A DNA stretch of 64,000 bases from JBHJGS01 sp050331575 (GTDB taxonomy: Bacteria; Pseudomonadota; Alphaproteobacteria; Sphingomonadales; Rhodothalassiaceae), in contig JBHJGS010000026.1 of NCBI GenBank assembly GCA_050331575.1, forward strand, positions 1 through 64,000, given 5' to 3'. This document shows, in pieces, positions 1-8,220 of the stretch (position 1 is its first letter; the number at the start of each line of letters is the position of its first letter). The notes under the pieces are model-generated. The model was not told where the DNA came from. It worked only from the letters and a program-made list of their open reading frames with translations, and made no database searches. The position numbers and the translations under genes are program-made.

Positions 1-1
1 A

Positions 2-1147
2 GACTTCGCAACGTCCGCACAGCACCCTGAAAACGATCCCTTGGCAACATTATTGGATAATCTGCCGTCTCTGCTGGCGGTCCTGGATGCACGCGGTCTG
101 CTGCTGAAGGCGAATGACACGTGGCTGGCCTTCGCGCGGGACCATGGCTATTTTACCACGCCGGACTGTCGCGGCATGAATTATGTCACGTTCGCGCATG
201 CGCGCCTGCCCACCTGCCCGAGCCAAAAGGCGCAGCCGGCCGAGCTTTTGCAAGCCGTACTGGACGGTCGGACCGATTGGGTCCAGGCGGAATATCCCTG
301 CCCGTTTCTCGACGGTCGCTGGATGTTGATGTCGGCCCGGCGGCTTGACCCTGCTTTGGCGCCGATGGCTGTGGTGGTCACCCACCAGGATATCACCGAT
401 CTGGCCAATGCGCGGACGCAGGCGGAGGCCGCACAGCAGAGTGCCGCCCGTCTCAGCGCCGACCAGATGGGGTTTTTGACCAGCCTCAGCCACGAACTGC
501 GCACACCGCTGAACGCTATTCATGCGTATGCGGAAATGATGGAGCAGGAGCTGTTCGGCCCCCTAGGGGCTGACAAATATCGCAGCTATGCCAGCAATAT
601 TGTGCGGTCGGCCCGGCATTTGATGAGCTTGGCGCAAGGTCTGATGGATTTGCGCCGATTAGAGCAGCCGGACTATCGCTTGTCCCCGGGCCCGTGCGAC
701 CTGTCCCAGCTGATCGTGGACGTGGTGGAGATGATGCGCGCGGAGGCGGAGCGCACCGCATCGACCCTGGTGGTGGCCGCAGAGACTGTGCGCTGTGCCC
801 ATCTTGATGCCCAAGCGGTCCGGCAAATCCTCATCAATCTGGTGTCCAACAGCCTGAAGCATGGTGGGGAGGGGCTGACGGTGCGCATCAGCGTCTCCCG
901 CTCGACCGACTGTCTAGAAATCGGCGTGGCCGATACCGGCTGCGGCATGAGCGAGGCGAGCCTTGCCAAGTTCGCCCAGCCGTTTCAGCCCGGCCGCGCG
1001 GACATCGGCAGCGGCGGCGGTTTGGGCATCGGCCTGCCGCTGTGCAAGCGCTTGGTCGAACTTCATGGCGGCGTGATGAGTGTGACCAGCGGCCCGGGCA
1101 GCGGCACCCAGGTGCGTCTGAGATTTCCACCCGCGCCCGCCGCCTAG
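2..1147 (+). CDS. PAS-domain sensor histidine kinase (5' end probably outside window)
   Basis: Two-component sensor kinase. A PAS-like domain (roughly the first 120 residues) leads into a HisKA dimerisation domain with the H-box SHELRTPLN (His codon at 491-493). A HATPase_c domain follows with N-box LINLVSNSLKHGG, G1 box DTGCGM and G2 box GGGLGIGL. No membrane segment is visible, so the part seen looks cytoplasmic. The frame stays open to the window edge. The only start-like codon near the edge is TTG at 41, with no clear Shine-Dalgarno sequence, so the true start is probably upstream of position 1. No response regulator is adjacent. Kinase identity is secure; the signal sensed is unknown. 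Confidence 0.85.
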   Translation, partial: DFATSAQHPENDPLATLLDNLPSLLAVLDARGLLLKANDTWLAFARDHGYFTTPDCRGMNYVTFAHARLPTCPSQKAQPAELLQAVLDGRTDWVQAEYPCPFLDGRWMLMSARRLDPALAPMAVVVTHQDITDLANARTQAEAAQQSAARLSADQMGFLTSLSHELRTPLNAIHAYAEMMEQELFGPLGADKYRSYASNIVRSARHLMSLAQGLMDLRRLEQPDYRLSPGPCDLSQLIVDVVEMMRAEAERTASTLVVAAETVRCAHLDAQAVRQILINLVSNSLKHGGEGLTVRISVSRSTDCLEIGVADTGCGMSEASLAKFAQPFQPGRADIGSGGGLGIGLPLCKRLVELHGGVMSVTSGPGSGTQVRLRFPPAPAA

Positions 1148-1177
1148 GCCAGATCAATATGCCCGCCCGCTTTGCTG

Positions 1178-1933
1178 CTAAGGGGGCCCGGCCGCTGCGT
1201 CTGCCGGCACGTTCAGCAGGGATGGGCGATCAAGGCGCATAAACGGTCCGTTCCACCAATGCAAAACCCCGCGGGCTTCCACGGCTTGGCCGATCATCGC
1301 CTCAAAGCTGCGGCGCCCGCCGAAGGCGCGGGTCTGTCCGCTGGGGACGAACACGGTGAAGTCGCTGTCATAATCGTCGGAAAAGTTGACGAATGTGCCG
1401 CGCCGCGCCCGCCCGACACTGTGCACACGGCCCCGCACGATCACGAAGCGCCCGCGCGCCTGATAGGGCACCGCCTCGGCGAGATAAGGGCTCAGGCGGC
1501 GCGCCCACAAGCCGGTTCTGGCGCCGCGCGCCTCCGCCTCGGCGCTTCGCAGCCGACTGAGCACGGCTGCAGGCGGATCCCAAGGATGTAACAGGGCGGC
1601 GCCTTGCAGCAGCAAGACTTCCTGCACCCAGCGCCCGTCCGCGGTCATGAGATGCGCGCGCAGCCGGCCGTAGCGATCCTGGAAGGCGTCATCCACCGCG
1701 GTGGCGACCGGGTCTGACCCGATGAGTGCGGCCAACTGCTGCCTCGCCCAGTCCAATGCCGGTTCCGTGCGTTCGTCCGGGGCGAAGCCGTGCAGCTCCG
1801 CCAGCACAAGCACGCGTCCGTCGACCAGCCGCAGCTGAGCCGGTCCGGTCACCGCCTCCACCCGGATCTCCGGTCCCGGGGTCAGGCCCGGCGGCAGGGT
1901 CAGCCCGAGCAAAACGCAAAGCAGCGCAACCAT
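1178..1933 (-). CDS. exported SNase-like (thermonuclease-family) protein with degenerate active site
   Basis: A 251-residue protein with an N-terminal signal peptide (hydrophobic run ALLCVLLGLTLPP). Residues about 22-145 resemble a staphylococcal-nuclease OB fold, including the DRYGRLRAHL strand that carries one of the family's catalytic arginines. The other active-site strand, normally R-L-x-x-x-D-x-P-E, reads LVLAELHGFAP here, so the first Arg, the Ca-binding Asp and the Glu are not recognisable. A second beta-rich segment (about 165-240, GRFVIVRGRVHSVG) looks like another OB domain. Nuclease activity is therefore doubtful; binding of nucleic acid or another ligand is an inference. It lies tail-to-tail with the kinase gene, 30 bp away. 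Confidence 0.6.
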   Translation of the reverse strand: MVALLCVLLGLTLPPGLTPGPEIRVEAVTGPAQLRLVDGRVLVLAELHGFAPDERTEPALDWARQQLAALIGSDPVATAVDDAFQDRYGRLRAHLMTADGRWVQEVLLLQGAALLHPWDPPAAVLSRLRSAEAEARGARTGLWARRLSPYLAEAVPYQARGRFVIVRGRVHSVGRARRGTFVNFSDDYDSDFTVFVPSGQTRAFGGRRSFEAMIGQAVEARGVLHWWNGPFMRLDRPSLLNVPADAAAGPP

Positions 1934-2029
1934 GGCCGACAGCCTGCCAAAAAGCCCTTAAGGATGCCAGCCGATTAGCCTTTGGCTGGCCGCGCGGGCC
2001 ATGCTAAAGGACCCGGCCATGGTCGAACC

Positions 2030-2106
2030 GCGCCCGTAGCTCAGCAGGATAGAGCACCGGATTCCTAATCCGGGGGTCACAGGTTCAAATCCTGTCGGGC
2101 GCACCA
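2030..2106 (+). tRNA. tRNA-Arg (anticodon CCU)
   Basis: Complete cloverleaf. The acceptor stem GCGCCCG pairs with CGGGCGC. The D-arm contains AGCTCAGCAGGATAGAGC, the anticodon stem CCGGA/TCCGG encloses loop TTCCTAA (anticodon CCT, reads AGG), and the T-arm contains GGTTCAAATCC. The discriminator base is A and the CCA end is encoded. It stands alone between the SNase-like gene and a 295-bp gap. No integrase or tRNA-fragment repeat is seen nearby, so there is no sign of use as an integration site. Confidence 0.95.
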
Positions 2107-2401
2107 TTTTTGATCTCGCGGCGCGTTGCGCCTTGCGATGGGGCGGGCTGACCGCCTGGGCCGCCGTCGCGGCGTTCGGTCCGGTTCGAGCTTTCGTCCC
2201 AAATGCGCACCACAGCCTTGTCCCCGTCATCGCCAGCAGAGCCGACCGGTGCGAAGCGCTCACCCGGCGTTGGGCCTGCGCTGTTCGCTCACCGGGCGCT
2301 GGCTCGTGGCGGGGTGTGGGGGCGGAGGCGTTGTGTCCGGAACGCGTGGAATGGCCCGCTCGTTTCTATGCGGTCGTGGTCTAGCCGTGAGGAGCAGCAA
2401 G

Positions 2402-3832
2402 ATGGGTGAGCCAGACCCGGGCGCCATCGCCAAAGCGGTGCTGAAACGCTATCCCAAAAGCCATGCGGACGAACTCAACCTGAACCTCGGTGAGAATACG
2501 CCCTCGGTACTGTTCCAATGGCTGATCGTGGCGCTTGTGTGCAGCGCGCGCATCGCGGCAAGCCAGGCCATCAAGGCGGCGGAGGCGTTGTTTGATCAGC
2601 AGGGCTGGCGCACGCCGCAAAAAATGGCCGAAACCAGCTGGCAGGACCGGGTCGATGTTTTGAACCAGGCGGGCTATGCGCGCTACGATGAAAGCACCGC
2701 GCGCTATATCGGAGAGACCACGGCGTTGCTGATGGACGCGTATGGCGGAGATTTGCGCAAACTGCGCGAGGCTGCCAACGGCGATAGTCAGACCTTGAGA
2801 GAATTGTTGAAGCAATTCAAGGGTATCGGCGAGGTCGGCGCGGATATCTTCTGCCGCGAGGCGCAATTGGCCTGGCAAGAGCTTTACCCTTTCGCGGACA
2901 AGAAGGCGTTGGATGCAGCGGCCAAATTGCACCTGCCGACCCGCGCGGGAGCGATGGCGGAGCTGGTGCCCCGACGCGACTTGCCCAGGCTGCTCTCCGG
3001 CCTGGTCCGCGCCGACCTGGCGGGCGAGACCGAAGCGCTGCTGCGCGCTGCCACGCGGATCGTGGGACAAGGAGCCATGGCCGAAACCGAAGACGATATT
3101 TTGGAAGAGGGCAACATTTTCTTTCTGTATCGCCCGCAGGTCGACGAGGAGGATCCTGATCGTCTGTCCGACGTGCAGCGCTTCTATATGGTGTTGAGGC
3201 CCCGGGGCGGCCGCAAGCTGCGCCTGTTGGTGGTTGGGCGCAAGCGCCTGCCTGACGTGAAGGAGCATGAACGCCATTGGGGCTTTGTCGACATGGTCGC
3301 TCAGAGCGGCAAGGAGATTGAGCAGGAATTGCGCGAGGATCGCTACGAGACGGCGAGCCGGGGCGAACGCCGCCTGCCGGCCGTGCGCCCGGCCGGAGAA
3401 GGGGTTTACGCGCTGAGCGTGAAAGACGGGCAAATGCATCTGGCCTATGCCTTGGAACTGCCGGACGATCCTGGACCGGTGCAAACGGCATTCAAGATCG
3501 CCCCGGAAGCGGCCTTCGCCTTGTCGATCAAGAATCCGGAGGCGGGTCAGCCCAAGGCCGCCGGCCTGTCTGGCGAGCAAAAGGCGGACTACCCCGATAA
3601 GCTGCAAGAGCTGTTCCGGGACCGGCGCTTCGCCCAAGAAGATGCCAGATTGCTGGATTATGAAGGGGCGGAGTTCATCCTGGTCGGGGCGCGTACCAAG
3701 CCGCACAAGGACGTCAGTCTCGCTCTCGATCCCGACCAGGAGGATGACAAGAGGGCGGATATGCTGCGCAAGCTGCGCATGGTGAAATCGCGGCATCCGG
3801 TCGAACCGCTGTTCAAGGGCGATTGGGCCTGA
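2402..3832 (+). CDS. endonuclease III-like HhH domain fused to a C-terminal domain of unknown function
   Basis: A 476-residue protein. The start is the ATG at 2402, behind a GAGGAGC ribosome-binding site; the frame is open further upstream but reads as arginine/glycine-rich non-coding sequence. Residues 1 to about 225 resemble the HhH-GPD fold of endonuclease III. The hairpin is FKGIGEVGADIF (139-150). The lysine of the family motif LPGVGRKTA is Val145, while an aspartate is kept at 166 (FADKKALD). No Cys cluster for an iron-sulfur centre follows. From about residue 226 (GNIFFLYRPQVDEEDP) a second alpha/beta domain begins that I do not recognise. An in-frame ATG at 3077 sits just behind AAGGAG, so the C-terminal part may also be made alone. 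The bifunctional glycosylase/lyase role is doubtful without the lysine. Confidence 0.65.
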   Translation: MGEPDPGAIAKAVLKRYPKSHADELNLNLGENTPSVLFQWLIVALVCSARIAASQAIKAAEALFDQQGWRTPQKMAETSWQDRVDVLNQAGYARYDESTARYIGETTALLMDAYGGDLRKLREAANGDSQTLRELLKQFKGIGEVGADIFCREAQLAWQELYPFADKKALDAAAKLHLPTRAGAMAELVPRRDLPRLLSGLVRADLAGETEALLRAATRIVGQGAMAETEDDILEEGNIFFLYRPQVDEEDPDRLSDVQRFYMVLRPRGGRKLRLLVVGRKRLPDVKEHERHWGFVDMVAQSGKEIEQELREDRYETASRGERRLPAVRPAGEGVYALSVKDGQMHLAYALELPDDPGPVQTAFKIAPEAAFALSIKNPEAGQPKAAGLSGEQKADYPDKLQELFRDRRFAQEDARLLDYEGAEFILVGARTKPHKDVSLALDPDQEDDKRADMLRKLRMVKSRHPVEPLFKGDWA

Positions 3833-3932
3833 CCCCAAGCCCGGCGGGGCGGCGATTGACACCGGCTGTGTCTCGTGCGCAAGGTTAGCGCTTTCTTGTT
3901 TGGGTATTGTTGTCTGTAAGGGACCTGGCCTC

Positions 3933-5108
3933 ATGTCCGCAGTGATGCAAACCTACCGGCCCGCCGACATTGCGTTCGAACGGGGCGAGGGCATGTATTT
4001 GTTCGACGGCAGCGGGCGCCGCTATTTGGATTTCAACGCCGGCATCGCGGTCAGTTGTCTGGGTCATGCCCACCCGCGCCTGGTGGCGGCCTTGACCGAG
4101 CAGGCGAACAAGGTCTGGCACACCACCAATCTCTACACGATCCCGGGCCAGCAGCGCCTGGCCGACCGCTATGCCGCGGCCACCTTCGCGGACAAGCTGT
4201 TCTTCACCAATTCCGGGGCCGAGGCGATCGAGTGTGCGATCAAGGTCGCGCGCCGTTATATGGGCGAGACCGGCCGGCCGGAGCGCTTTCACATCATCGG
4301 CTTGCACGGCGCGTTTCACGGCCGCACGCTGGCGGCGATCAACGCGGCCGGCAAGGGCGAGGGCTATGGTCCGCCGCTGCCGGGCTTTGACAGCGTGGCA
4401 CCGGGCGATCTGGGCGCGCTTGAGGCAGCGCTCACCGATGAGACCGCGGCGATCATCCTGGAACCGGTGCAGGGCGAGGGCGGCGTTGTGCCGCTCAGCG
4501 AGGCCTATCTGCAGGGCGTTCGCGCCTTGTGTGACCGCCATGGGCTGCTGTTGATCCTGGACGAGGTGCAGTGCGGCATGGGGCGCACCGGCAAGCTGTT
4601 CGCGCATGAATGGGCCGGCATCACCCCGGACATCATGGCCATCGCCAAGGGCATCGGCGGCGGGTTTCCCTTGGGCGCGTGCCTGGCCACCGACGAGGTC
4701 GCCCAAGTCATGACCGTGGGCACCCACGGCTCCACCTATGGCGGCAATCCCCTGGCCATGGCCGTGGGCAATGCCGTGCTGGACGAGATCCTGGCGCCGG
4801 GCTTTCTGGACCGGGTGCAGCAAATGGCCGAGGCCCTGAAGAGCGCCCTGGAGGCCTTCGCCAAGCGCAATCACAATAGCGTTGCGACCGTGCGCGGGCG
4901 CGGCCTGATGCTGGGCGTGAAGCTGCGCGAAGGGCTGAATAACCGGGACGTGATCCGGCACTTGCTCAGCGAGGGCTTGATGCTGGCGCCTGCAGGCGAC
5001 AATGTGCTGCGCTTTCTGCCGCCGTTGATCCTGGAGGAGGCGCATATCGCCGAGGCCATGGAGATCTTGGACCGGGGTTTGGCCAAATTGGCCGACCAGG
5101 CAGCCTAG
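3933..5108 (+). CDS. argD: acetylornithine/succinyldiaminopimelate aminotransferase
   Basis: PLP-dependent class III aminotransferase, 391 residues. It converts N-acetylglutamate semialdehyde to N-acetylornithine in arginine synthesis, and related enzymes also act in the lysine pathway. Visible motifs are the phosphate-binding NSGAEAIE (93-100), the cofactor Asp in LILDEVQCGMGRTG (Asp210) and the Schiff-base lysine in IAKGIGGGFPLG (Lys239). The start is the ATG at 3933 behind AAGGGAC; an upstream in-frame codon at 3900 would add 11 residues with no ribosome site. It is the first gene of the argD-argF-hslO operon, 24 bp from argF, a common alphaproteobacterial arrangement. Confidence 0.95.
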   Translation: MSAVMQTYRPADIAFERGEGMYLFDGSGRRYLDFNAGIAVSCLGHAHPRLVAALTEQANKVWHTTNLYTIPGQQRLADRYAAATFADKLFFTNSGAEAIECAIKVARRYMGETGRPERFHIIGLHGAFHGRTLAAINAAGKGEGYGPPLPGFDSVAPGDLGALEAALTDETAAIILEPVQGEGGVVPLSEAYLQGVRALCDRHGLLLILDEVQCGMGRTGKLFAHEWAGITPDIMAIAKGIGGGFPLGACLATDEVAQVMTVGTHGSTYGGNPLAMAVGNAVLDEILAPGFLDRVQQMAEALKSALEAFAKRNHNSVATVRGRGLMLGVKLREGLNNRDVIRHLLSEGLMLAPAGDNVLRFLPPLILEEAHIAEAMEILDRGLAKLADQAA

Positions 5109-5132
5109 GGGGCGAAGGGGCGTATCCTAGCG

Positions 5133-6080
5133 ATGAGAGGTCAAGCCGCCGCGGCACCGCTGCGGCATTTCACTGATGTGTCGGCGCTGCCGGTAGAGGA
5201 TCTGCAGCGTATCTTGAGCGAGGCGGCGCGGCGCAAACAGGCTCGCGGTGGCTTGGCCCGGGGGCAGCGCGACGCCGATCGCCCGCTGGACGGGCATGTT
5301 CTGGCCACCCTGTTTGCCCATCCATCCACGCGCACGCGGGTGTCGATGGACATGGCCATGCATCAATTGGGCGGCCGGGCGCTGGAACTTCCGGCGGCCA
5401 ATCTGCAAACCGGCCGCGGCGAAAGCCTCGCCGACACCGCGCGCGTGCTGTCCACCTATGTCGACGCAATCAGCTTCCGGGCGCGGCGCCACGCCGATCT
5501 TCTGGAACTGACCGAGGCGGCCCAGGTCCCTGTGATCAATGCCCTGACCGACCGCTCGCACCCGTGCCAGAGCCTGGCCGACGTGCTGACACTGGCCGAG
5601 TGCTTCGGAGACGTTTCACAGCTGACTGTGGCGTGGATCGGCGACGGCAATAATGTGTTGCTGTCGCTGTTGGAGGCGGCGGCGGCATTCGGTTTCGCCG
5701 TCCGGCTGTGTTGTCCGGCGGGCCGCCAAGTCAATGAGGCGCGGTTGGGCGCGTTGCGCGACCGCGGCGCGCGTCTGGAGATCGTGGACGAGCCGGCGCA
5801 GGCCGCCCGCGGGGTGCAGGCGATCTATACCGACACGTGGGTGTCCATGGGTGACGCCCTGGATGACCGCGAGGCCGTGTTCGGGCCCTATCGGGTCGAT
5901 GCGGCGGTGATGGCCGCGGCCGCGCCGGAGGCGGTGTTTCTGCATTGCCTGCCCGCGCATCGGGGCGAGGAGGTCAGCGCAGAGGTGCTGGACGGGCCGC
6001 AAGCCGCGGTGTGGCAGCAGGCGGAGAACCGGCTGCATGCGCAAAAGGCCATCATCCTTTATTGCCTGGGGTGGTTATGA
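5133..6080 (+). CDS. argF: ornithine carbamoyltransferase
   Basis: Condenses ornithine with carbamoyl phosphate to citrulline. The 315-residue length is normal. Carbamoyl-phosphate site: STRTR at 65-69. Other conserved blocks are the HPCQSLAD loop and the ornithine/catalytic LHCLPAHRGEEV near the C-terminus. The residue two before STRTR, normally Lys or Glu in this family (F-x-[EK]-x-S-T-R-T), is His63 here. The neighbours make the assignment firm: argD lies 24 bp upstream, and the stop codon overlaps the hslO start as ATGA, so translation of hslO is probably coupled. Confidence 0.93.
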   Translation: MRGQAAAAPLRHFTDVSALPVEDLQRILSEAARRKQARGGLARGQRDADRPLDGHVLATLFAHPSTRTRVSMDMAMHQLGGRALELPAANLQTGRGESLADTARVLSTYVDAISFRARRHADLLELTEAAQVPVINALTDRSHPCQSLADVLTLAECFGDVSQLTVAWIGDGNNVLLSLLEAAAAFGFAVRLCCPAGRQVNEARLGALRDRGARLEIVDEPAQAARGVQAIYTDTWVSMGDALDDREAVFGPYRVDAAVMAAAAPEAVFLHCLPAHRGEEVSAEVLDGPQAAVWQQAENRLHAQKAIILYCLGWL

Positions 6081-6994
6081 GTGCGCCGATTACCTTGGAG
6101 ACGGGTCTGCAGGCCGATGATCAGGTCCTGCCGTTTCGGATCGATGGACAGGATGTCCGCGGCCGCGCGGTGCGGCTGGGCCCGGCCGCCCATGAAATCC
6201 TGAGCAAGCACGAATATGCCGCCCCGGTGGACCGCTTGGTCGGCGAATTGGCCGCGCTGACTGCGCTTCTGGGTTCGGTGATGAAATTCGGCGACGGCAT
6301 CTTGACCGTCCAGATCAAGGGCAAGGGCCCGGTGCCGATGATGGTGGCGGACTTCCATTCCGGCGGCCGTATCCGGGCCTATGCCGAAGTCGACGAAACC
6401 AAGTTGAACGCGCTTGGACGGCATCCCAGCTTTCACGCGCTGACGGGGGCGGGCGGCTATCTGGCCTTGACGCTGGACCAAGGGCCGGAGACGGAGCGGT
6501 ATCAAGGCATTGTGGAACTGCATGGACAGACGCTTGGCGATTGTGCGGTGGAGTATTTTACCACGTCGGAGCAGATCCCAACGCGATTGCGCCTGGCTGC
6601 CGGGCGCGACCGGGAGGGCAGCTGGCGCGCCGGCGGGATCATGGTGCAGTATCTGCCCCATGGTGACGAAGAAGAGGGCGCTCCGAGAGCGGCCACCTTC
6701 GGCGATAGGGATCTTGAACCGTTTCATCGCGCGGCGATGCTGATGGAAACGGTGCGCGATGATGAACTTCTCGGCCTGCCCTTGCCGGACCTATTGTTTC
6801 GGTTGTTTCACGAAGATGGCGTGCGCGTCTTCCACCCGCAGCCCGTCGCCTTCGGATGTCGCTGCGACCGCGATCGTATCGGCGCGGTGCTGGCCCGTTA
6901 CCCCCGCGAGCAGTTGATGGAGATGGCCGAGGATGACGGCTTGATCACCGTGACCTGCCAGTTCTGCGCGAGCCATTATCGCTTCGAGCCTTAG
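6077..6994 (+). CDS. hslO: redox-regulated chaperone Hsp33
   Basis: A 305-residue cytosolic holdase chaperone activated by oxidative unfolding. The C-terminal zinc switch is intact, with Cys261 and Cys263 (FGCRCD) and Cys294 and Cys297 (TCQFC). The N-terminal domain shows the usual GPVPMMVADF-type core. The start ATG at 6077 overlaps the argF TGA. An earlier in-frame codon inside argF is possible but would add unrelated sequence. A perfect 6-bp inverted repeat (AGCGGG/CCCGCT) lies about 25 bp after the stop, without a T-tract. Confidence 0.93.
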   Translation: MSAPITLETGLQADDQVLPFRIDGQDVRGRAVRLGPAAHEILSKHEYAAPVDRLVGELAALTALLGSVMKFGDGILTVQIKGKGPVPMMVADFHSGGRIRAYAEVDETKLNALGRHPSFHALTGAGGYLALTLDQGPETERYQGIVELHGQTLGDCAVEYFTTSEQIPTRLRLAAGRDREGSWRAGGIMVQYLPHGDEEEGAPRAATFGDRDLEPFHRAAMLMETVRDDELLGLPLPDLLFRLFHEDGVRVFHPQPVAFGCRCDRDRIGAVLARYPREQLMEMAEDDGLITVTCQFCASHYRFEP

Positions 6995-7138
6995 GGCCAA
7001 GTTGCTCGGTCTCTTAGAGAGCGGGCATGATCCCGCTGCCCGGCCACGCCGGCAGTCTTTGATCCCTTGTCAGACTGTGCCTGCATCACGGCGTCTGATC
7101 TGCCGACCGGCGAGCGGCTATGCTTTCAAGACGCGCGA

Positions 7139-7924
7139 TCAAAGGCCGAGCATATCGGTCAATTGGTAGCGTCCGGGGGCTTTGTCGGCCAGCCATCGCG
7201 CGGCGGCGACCGCACCGCGCGCGAAGATGGCCCGGTCACCGGCGCTGTGCGACAGCACCAGCCGTTCGTCGGGGCCGGCGAAAATCACGCTGTGATCGCC
7301 AGGAACGGTGCCGCCGCGCAGGGTCGCAAACCCGATGCTGCCAGGCGGACGCGGGCCGATCACGCCGTCACGTTGCGTCACCTTCGCGCGATCCATCTCG
7401 ACGCCACGGGCCGCGGCCGCGGCCCGTCCCAGCATCAAGGCGGTGCCGGACGGCGCATCGACCTTTTGGCGATGATGCATCTCCAGGATTTCTATGTCCC
7501 AGTCAGTGTCCAGCGCCGCCGCGGCCTGTCGGACCAGGGCGGTCAGCAAGGTCACGCCCAACGAAAAGTTTGCCGCCTGCAAAATTGCGGCATGGCGGGC
7601 CGCGGCGACCAACGCTGCCTCCTGCCCCGCATCAAATCCGGTCGTGCCCAAAACCAGCGGTGTTGCGGTTTCTGCGGCCAAGTGAGCAAACCCGATCGAG
7701 GCGTCCGGAGCCGTGAAATCGATGACCACATCGGCCGATTGAAACAGCGCCGCAGCGTTATCGTGCACGCGCTGGCCGGTGTCGGCGATGGGGCGGCCGA
7801 CCCGCGGGCTGCCCGGCCGGGCAAGCAGACCGGCCAATGCGACCTCAGGATTTGACAGCACGATCTCGACCAGAGCCTCGGCCATACGCCCGCCCGCTCC
7901 GGTGATGCCCACGTTCCACGTCAT
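7139..7924 (-). CDS. dapB: 4-hydroxy-tetrahydrodipicolinate reductase
   Basis: Lysine/diaminopimelate pathway enzyme that reduces the dapA product with NAD(P)H. The 261-residue length is typical. The N-terminal Rossmann motif is GITGAGGRMAEAL. The substrate/catalytic segment EILEMHHRQKVDAPSGTAL carries the family's His-His pair and the K-x-D-x-P-S-G-T-A signature. The start is the ATG at 7924 (MTWNVGIT), behind GGGAGG. The frame is open 13 codons further up, but those residues are not family-like. It is a single gene facing a 296-bp gap shared with the Crp/Fnr gene. The other dap gene in the window, dapF, lies 44 kb away. Confidence 0.95.
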   Translation of the reverse strand: MTWNVGITGAGGRMAEALVEIVLSNPEVALAGLLARPGSPRVGRPIADTGQRVHDNAAALFQSADVVIDFTAPDASIGFAHLAAETATPLVLGTTGFDAGQEAALVAAARHAAILQAANFSLGVTLLTALVRQAAAALDTDWDIEILEMHHRQKVDAPSGTALMLGRAAAAARGVEMDRAKVTQRDGVIGPRPPGSIGFATLRGGTVPGDHSVIFAGPDERLVLSHSAGDRAIFARGAVAAARWLADKAPGRYQLTDMLGL

Positions 7925-8188
7925 AAAGGCCTCCCTCGCCCTGTCCCGCGACGCCGCAATCATGGCCGCGCCACCGCGCTCAGGGCAAGCTGAGGCGCCG
8001 ACCGACCCACCGCCTCCCGCGCGGCCGATTGGTCTGACGGCAGGCCGTTAACATCCCGCAACGATCAAGGCGAGCCAGGGGTGGAGACGCCTCCGCAGCC
8101 TTCGGCGAAGATGCGGCGAACCGCAGCAAATAGGTGACAGCGGCGCGCCTGCGATTTATGGTTGCGAGGCCGACCACAGAACCGGGTG

Positions 8189-8212
8189 GGCCCACCGAGG
8201 TGGGCCGGAGGG
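8189..8212 (+). promoter_or_regulatory. GC hairpin abutting the ribosome-binding site of the Crp/Fnr gene
   Basis: GGCCCAC (8189-8195) and GTGGGCC (8200-8206) form a perfect 7-bp stem with a CGAG loop. The Shine-Dalgarno GGAGGG (8207-8212) follows with no gap, 8 nt before the ATG at 8221. A hairpin in this place could limit ribosome access. The rest of the 296-bp gap between dapB and this gene shows no other recognisable feature. The structure is seen; the regulatory role is inferred. Confidence 0.4.
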
Positions 8213-8220
8213 AACCGGTA

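Noticed and set aside
2381..3934. Minus-strand 517-codon open frame opposite the endonuclease-like gene
   Set aside because: Composition is typical of antisense frames, no motif is seen, and it would overlap two well-supported plus-strand genes.
7019..7038. Terminator after hslO
   Set aside because: The inverted repeat AGCGGG/CCCGCT is perfect but only 6 bp long and has no T-tract, so it is noted only with hslO.
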